A stretch of 10,200 nucleotides of DNA. Source: CAYZUE01 sp964481825. GTDB taxonomy: Archaea; Hydrothermarchaeota; Hydrothermarchaeia; Hydrothermarchaeales; JALUUU01. The stretch's first letter is position 1. Each line of letters starts with the position of its first letter. The notes below the pieces were generated by a model. That model did no database searches, was not told the DNA's origin, and saw only the letters and a program-made list of their open reading frames with translations. Both the position numbers and the translations under genes were made by a program. This document shows positions 7,117 to 10,200 of this stretch, one piece after another. The DNA is taken from positions 1-10,200 of the forward strand of contig CAYZUE010000045.1 of the NCBI GenBank assembly GCA_964481825.1, in the 5' to 3' direction.

Positions 7117-8253
7117 TTAATTAGCCCCTACTAAACATTTCCTAATTCTATTTATTCCCAATTTTATTTTATCCTTATCTGTACCATAGGATAACCTAAG
7201 ATATCCTTCTCCTTCTTTTCCAAATGCATTCCCTGGAGTTGTTACAACTTTGGCCTCTTTATAAATCCTCATTGCTAAAGTTTCAGATTTTCCAAATTTT
7301 GAAAAATTAGGAAATAAATAGAAAGCTCCTTGAGGTATTGAACATTCTACCCCTGGTATTTTTTTCAAAAGGGTGTATGCTAGATTTCTACGTTCCAAAA
7401 GTTCGGTTAAAATAAAATCCACAAAATCTTTAGACCTAAGGGCGGCTAGAGCAGATATTTGTGATAAAGAACAAGTGCTAGCTTGGATATATTGATGAAT
7501 TTTTAACATCTCTTCTATAATCTTTCTTTCAGTATAAGTATAACCTAACCTCAGTCCAGTCATGGCATAACTTTTTGAAAAGCTATTAACCATAATTGCG
7601 TTACTTGAATATTTCGCGATACTTTGATGATTTCTTTCATAAGTTATTTCATTATATACTTCATCAGAGAGGATTGTGATATTTTGATCTTCAGATATGT
7701 CAGCGATTTCTTTAAGAATAGACTTAGGGAAAACAGCTCCAGTAGGATTACTAGGCGAATTTATAATTATCATTTTTGTTTTCTTGTTTATTAATTCTTT
7801 TAATATTTTAATTTCAGGATAAAAGGAGTTTTCTTCCTTGAGTCTATATGGTACTGGCTTACCACTTGCTATGTTCACTAAAGGGCTGTATGAAACAAAT
7901 CCAGGGTCAGGAATTAAAACTTCATTACCTTTATCAACGATAGTAAGAATTGCAAGATGTAGAGCTTCAGATGCTCCTGACGTAATAATTATTTCTTCAT
8001 CATTATAGTCTACACCGGGTTCTTTAATTTTTTCAACTAGAGCAGTTCTTAATTCTGGAATGCCTTTGTTTGGGGTATAATGAGTAAAATTTTCAACTAG
8101 ACCTTGAGATATTGCATCTTTAGATTTAGGGGGAATTCCAAAGTTAAGTTCGCCCAGAGCAAGATTAATCAAATTCTTATCCTTTGGCAGATTAAACATC
8201 CTGCGTATCCCAGAGATATCAACATTTGATAAACGACTTGCAAATTTCAACAA
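7117..8253 (-). CDS. Class I PLP-dependent aminotransferase (aspartate aminotransferase type)
   Basis: Cytosolic fold-type I aminotransferase of 378 residues, most like archaeal/thermophile aspartate aminotransferases that move the amino group between aspartate or related amino acids and 2-oxoglutarate. PLP-site features: YTPNKGIPELR (59-69), TSGASEALHLA (91-101), NSPSNPTGAVFP (165-176; N169), ILSDEVYNEITYE (194-206; D197, Y200), the Schiff-base lysine K227 in NSFSKSYAMTGLRLGY (223-238; R235), QGAFYLFPNF (308-317) and the substrate-carboxylate Arg353 in YLRLSYG. The start is TTG at 8253-8251: the only upstream in-frame-like ATG is followed directly by TAA, while AGGGGCTGAT, an 8/10 match to the archaeal ribosome-binding consensus, sits 5 nt before the core. 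TTG 8250 is an alternative. Substrate cannot be fixed from sequence; alanine, aromatic or other amino acids are possible. Confidence 0.93.
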   Translation of the reverse strand: MLKFASRLSNVDISGIRRMFNLPKDKNLINLALGELNFGIPPKSKDAISQGLVENFTHYTPNKGIPELRTALVEKIKEPGVDYNDEEIIITSGASEALHLAILTIVDKGNEVLIPDPGFVSYSPLVNIASGKPVPYRLKEENSFYPEIKILKELINKKTKMIIINSPSNPTGAVFPKSILKEIADISEDQNITILSDEVYNEITYERNHQSIAKYSSNAIMVNSFSKSYAMTGLRLGYTYTERKIIEEMLKIHQYIQASTCSLSQISALAALRSKDFVDFILTELLERRNLAYTLLKKIPGVECSIPQGAFYLFPNFSKFGKSETLAMRIYKEAKVVTTPGNAFGKEGEGYLRLSYGTDKDKIKLGINRIRKCLVGAN

Positions 8254-8294
8254 ATCAGCCCCTTACATTTTATTTATATATTTATATTAAATCC

Positions 8295-8308
8295 AATATA
8301 TAACTTCG
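8295..8308 (-). promoter_or_regulatory. Putative BRE/TATA promoter of the aminotransferase gene
   Basis: On the minus strand CGAAG precedes TTATATATT (8303-8295), a good archaeal BRE/TATA match. Transcription would start near 8273, giving a leader of about 20 nt that contains the strong ribosome binding site before TTG 8253. Other AT-rich matches nearer the gene would start transcription too late to include that site. Confidence 0.5.
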
Positions 8309-8319
8309 TGACTTCAATA

Positions 8320-8333
8320 GAAAATATTTATTA
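8320..8333 (+). promoter_or_regulatory. Putative BRE/TATA promoter for a nearly leaderless uppS mRNA
   Basis: GAAAATATTTATTA combines a purine-rich BRE-like stretch with a TATA-like element centred near 8329, about 30 nt before the ATG. The predicted transcription start is within a few nt of the start codon, and no Shine-Dalgarno sequence is visible, so a leaderless or very short leader is likely. Confidence 0.45.
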
Positions 8334-8358
8334 TTGAATACTGAGTAACTTTGACCAG

Positions 8359-9129
8359 ATGATCTCAATTATTCTTAAACCAATATACAAATTTTATGAA
8401 TGGATGCTTCAGAGAGAAGTAATAAAAGGTGCTATACCAACCCATATTGGAATTATTATGGATGGCAACCGAAGACTAGCTGAAAACTTAGGACTAAAAC
8501 CCTGGGAGGGTCATAAATTAGGTGCTGAGAAAGTAGCAGATGTATTAACTTGGTGCTTATCTTTGAATATTAAAACAATAACTGCATATGCGTTTTCAAC
8601 TGAAAATTTTAACCGGCCAAAAGAAGAACTCGATGAACTTTTTGATTTGTTCGAAGAATATTTTAATAAACTAGCGAAAGAAAAAAAAGTTCATGATAAT
8701 AAGATTAAAATAAAGGCTATTGGGAGGATAGATCTTTTTCCTCCGCGTGTACGTGACGCTATAAAGAATGCAGAGAATTTAACATCAGAATACAATAATT
8801 CGTATCTGAATTTAGCCGTAGCATATGGAGGTCGACAGGAAGTACTCGATGCTGTTAAGAAGATAGCTGAAAATGTTAAAAATGGTTTATTAGAACTTGA
8901 TTTAATAGATGAAAAAACTATTGGAGACAACCTTTATACAAACGGTTCACCCGATCCGGACTTAATAATTCGAACTTCAGGTGAATGGCGTATTTCAGGA
9001 TTTCTTCTCTGGCAAAGTGCATATTCTGAGCTTTACTTTTGTGAGTCTTACTGGCCATTAATCAGGAAAATTGATTTCCTCCGAGCTATTAGAGCTTTTC
9101 AACGAAGGAAACGGCGTTTTGGGAGATGA
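8359..9129 (+). CDS. uppS: cis-Prenyltransferase (undecaprenyl/polyprenyl diphosphate synthase family)
   Basis: Adds isopentenyl diphosphate units in cis to an allylic diphosphate to make the long polyprenyl diphosphate that becomes the lipid carrier for glycan assembly; in archaea this is a dolichol-type carrier for N-glycosylation. It has 256 residues. All family regions are present: HIGIIMDGNRR (29-39; catalytic D35), EGHKLGAEKV (50-59), AYAFSTENFNRP (76-87), NLAVAYGGRQEV (151-162), and IIRTSGEWRISGFLLWQSAY (203-222; R205, R211, S213) followed by SELYF. The 28-residue N-terminal extension (LKPIYKFYEWMLQREVIKG) is hydrophobic/amphipathic and typical of archaeal and eukaryotic-type members rather than bacterial UppS; it may help membrane association. 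The tail is basic (QRRKRRFGR). It stands alone, divergent from the aminotransferase and converging on argS with a 12-bp gap. Confidence 0.95.
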   Translation: MISIILKPIYKFYEWMLQREVIKGAIPTHIGIIMDGNRRLAENLGLKPWEGHKLGAEKVADVLTWCLSLNIKTITAYAFSTENFNRPKEELDELFDLFEEYFNKLAKEKKVHDNKIKIKAIGRIDLFPPRVRDAIKNAENLTSEYNNSYLNLAVAYGGRQEVLDAVKKIAENVKNGLLELDLIDEKTIGDNLYTNGSPDPDLIIRTSGEWRISGFLLWQSAYSELYFCESYWPLIRKIDFLRAIRAFQRRKRRFGR

Positions 9130-9141
9130 ATACTACTAAAA

Positions 9142-10200
9142 TCACATTTTATCCAAGGCTTCAACACCTAAAAGTGTTAGAGTATTCCCTAGGATTACCT
9201 GGGTAACTCTAACAAGATTGATTCTAAAATCTTTATCTTTGCCTTTTAAAACTTTATCATACATATAAAATCGGTGAAATGCATTCGCTAATTCTATAGC
9301 ATAATTTGCAATGATGGAGGGCTTTCGGGATTCTGCGGACTCAATAACAATTTCCTTAAATTTCGAGATTATCTTAATTAGCTCTGTTTCATTTATTGTT
9401 AAATTTCGAATAATAAATTCATCTTTTATTTCAGCTTTCTCCAATATTCTACAACAACGCGCATATGCATATTGAATAAACGAAGAACCATTACGTTCAA
9501 AGTTTAAAGCTTCATCCCAATCAAATACCATAGATTTTTCAGCGGCAATTCTAATTATATTAAATCGTATAGCACCAATTCCAACGGCTTCAGCTATTTT
9601 TAATTTGAAGTTTTTTGTCTCTTCACTCCTACGCTTATCAACTTCGATATATGCACGTTTAACTGTCTCTTCAATTAATTCATCAAGTGAGATAAATATT
9701 CCACTTCTTGTAGACATAGATCCTGTAGGCAGTGTAATAAATTCGTAAAATATAAACTCGGGAGGTGAAGCATCTAATATCTGATGGACGGCTTTGAGCT
9801 GTTCTCCAATGAGTTTATGATCAGATCCCCAGATATTTATCACTTTACCATATTTTAACTTCCAAAGATGATATGCGATATCCTTTGTTGTGTAAAGGTA
9901 AGTTCCATCGCTACGGCTTAGAATCAGATTTTTTTCAATTCCAAATTTATTCAAATTCAATGAACTCACTCCATCGAGTTCAAAATATTCGGTTCTCAGA
10001 AGTTTTTTTACTACCTTTTTTACTGAGGAGTCCCATACAAAAGTGCTTTCCCAAATAAATCTGTCATGGCTAATTCCTAAACGGTTGAGTGTTTCATTTA
10101 TACCTTCTAGGCAGTAATTTGCAGCATTCTTAAACTCTTTTTTTATTTCATCATTTCCTTTTTCATATTCCTTGATTAATTCTGATATCTGTTTTTCTGC
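9142..10200 (-). CDS. argS: Arginyl-tRNA synthetase, C-terminal part
   Basis: Class I aminoacyl-tRNA synthetase that charges tRNA-Arg. The minus-strand frame is open without a stop from 9142 to the right edge at 10200 (352 residues), so the N-terminus and HIGH motif lie outside. A GTG at 9969-9967 is internal, because family sequence continues upstream of it (for example HDRFIWES and the TEYFELDG region). Catalytic core: RSDGTYLYTTKDIAYHLWK and IWGSDHKLIGEQLKAVHQIL. The KMSKS-equivalent loop reads GSMSTRSGIFISLDELIEE. Next come FDWDEALNFERNGSSFIQYAYAR and the C-terminal DALR anticodon-binding helical domain (YAIELANAFHRFYMYDKVL, ending TLLGVEALDKM). The Lys that starts KMSKS in many relatives is Ser here; ArgS enzymes often have degenerate versions of this motif, so activity is still expected. 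Confidence 0.95.
   Translation of the reverse strand, partial: AEKQISELIKEYEKGNDEIKKEFKNAANYCLEGINETLNRLGISHDRFIWESTFVWDSSVKKVVKKLLRTEYFELDGVSSLNLNKFGIEKNLILSRSDGTYLYTTKDIAYHLWKLKYGKVINIWGSDHKLIGEQLKAVHQILDASPPEFIFYEFITLPTGSMSTRSGIFISLDELIEETVKRAYIEVDKRRSEETKNFKLKIAEAVGIGAIRFNIIRIAAEKSMVFDWDEALNFERNGSSFIQYAYARCCRILEKAEIKDEFIIRNLTINETELIKIISKFKEIVIESAESRKPSIIANYAIELANAFHRFYMYDKVLKGKDKDFRINLVRVTQVILGNTLTLLGVEALDKM

Noticed and set aside
8691..8930. A 79-codon minus-strand frame within uppS
   Set aside because: Antisense shadow of a fully conserved gene, without promoter or ribosome binding site.
9967..9969. GTG as a true start of a shortened argS
   Set aside because: The same frame stays open upstream to 10200 and encodes ArgS-like sequence, so this codon is an internal Val.
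9873..10058. A 61-codon plus-strand frame within argS
   Set aside because: The opposite strand encodes continuous ArgS sequence through this interval up to the window edge.

Overview
The window looks like a compact, AT-rich archaeal chromosome segment with ordinary housekeeping and nutrient-uptake genes. The archaeal assignment rests on several agreeing signs. The phosphoglycerate kinase has archaeal signature blocks (NDAFAVSHR, GGAKARDS, IGGGH). The cis-prenyltransferase has the archaeal-type N-terminal extension. The gene starts sit behind BRE/TATA-like promoters about 26 nt upstream of the inferred transcription start, and two genes appear to be read from leaderless or nearly leaderless mRNAs. 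I cannot name the phylum from sequence alone. No rRNA, tRNA, CRISPR array, insertion sequence or other mobile element was seen.

Layout: (1) 1-3225, plus strand: the 3' part of an ABC importer operon of the peptide/nickel (Dpp/Opp) family, with the end of permease 1 (dppB-like), permease 2 (dppC-like), and two ATPases (dppD- and dppF-like), joined by 2-5 nt gaps or a 4-nt overlap. (2) 3241-4113, minus strand: long-form hisG (histidine biosynthesis, first step), convergent with the transporter operon. (3) 4254-5474, plus: pgk (glycolysis/gluconeogenesis), divergent from hisG across a 140-bp promoter region. (4) 5545-7037, plus: a two-gene operon of pyrK (electron-transfer subunit of dihydroorotate dehydrogenase) and thyX (flavin-dependent thymidylate synthase), overlapping by 4 nt. 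(5) 7117-8253, minus: a class I aminotransferase of aspartate-aminotransferase type, starting at TTG. (6) 8359-9129, plus: cis-prenyltransferase (uppS family), divergent from the aminotransferase across a 105-bp promoter region. (7) 9142-10200, minus: the C-terminal part of argS (arginyl-tRNA synthetase), running off the right edge.

The genes belong to separate processes: import, amino-acid and pyrimidine synthesis, central carbon metabolism, lipid-carrier synthesis and translation. The one functional pairing beyond the transporter is pyrK-thyX, both flavin enzymes of pyrimidine nucleotide synthesis. Gene packing is tight: three convergent pairs are separated by 15, 79 and 12 bp, so transcripts probably end inside or beside the opposing gene. 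I did not find a convincing undescribed system. The most noteworthy points are family-level oddities: a roughly 105-residue extracytoplasmic insertion in the second permease, a shortened first ATPase beside one with a four-Cys tail, substitutions in motifs of PGK, ThyX and ArgS, and the leaderless promoters.
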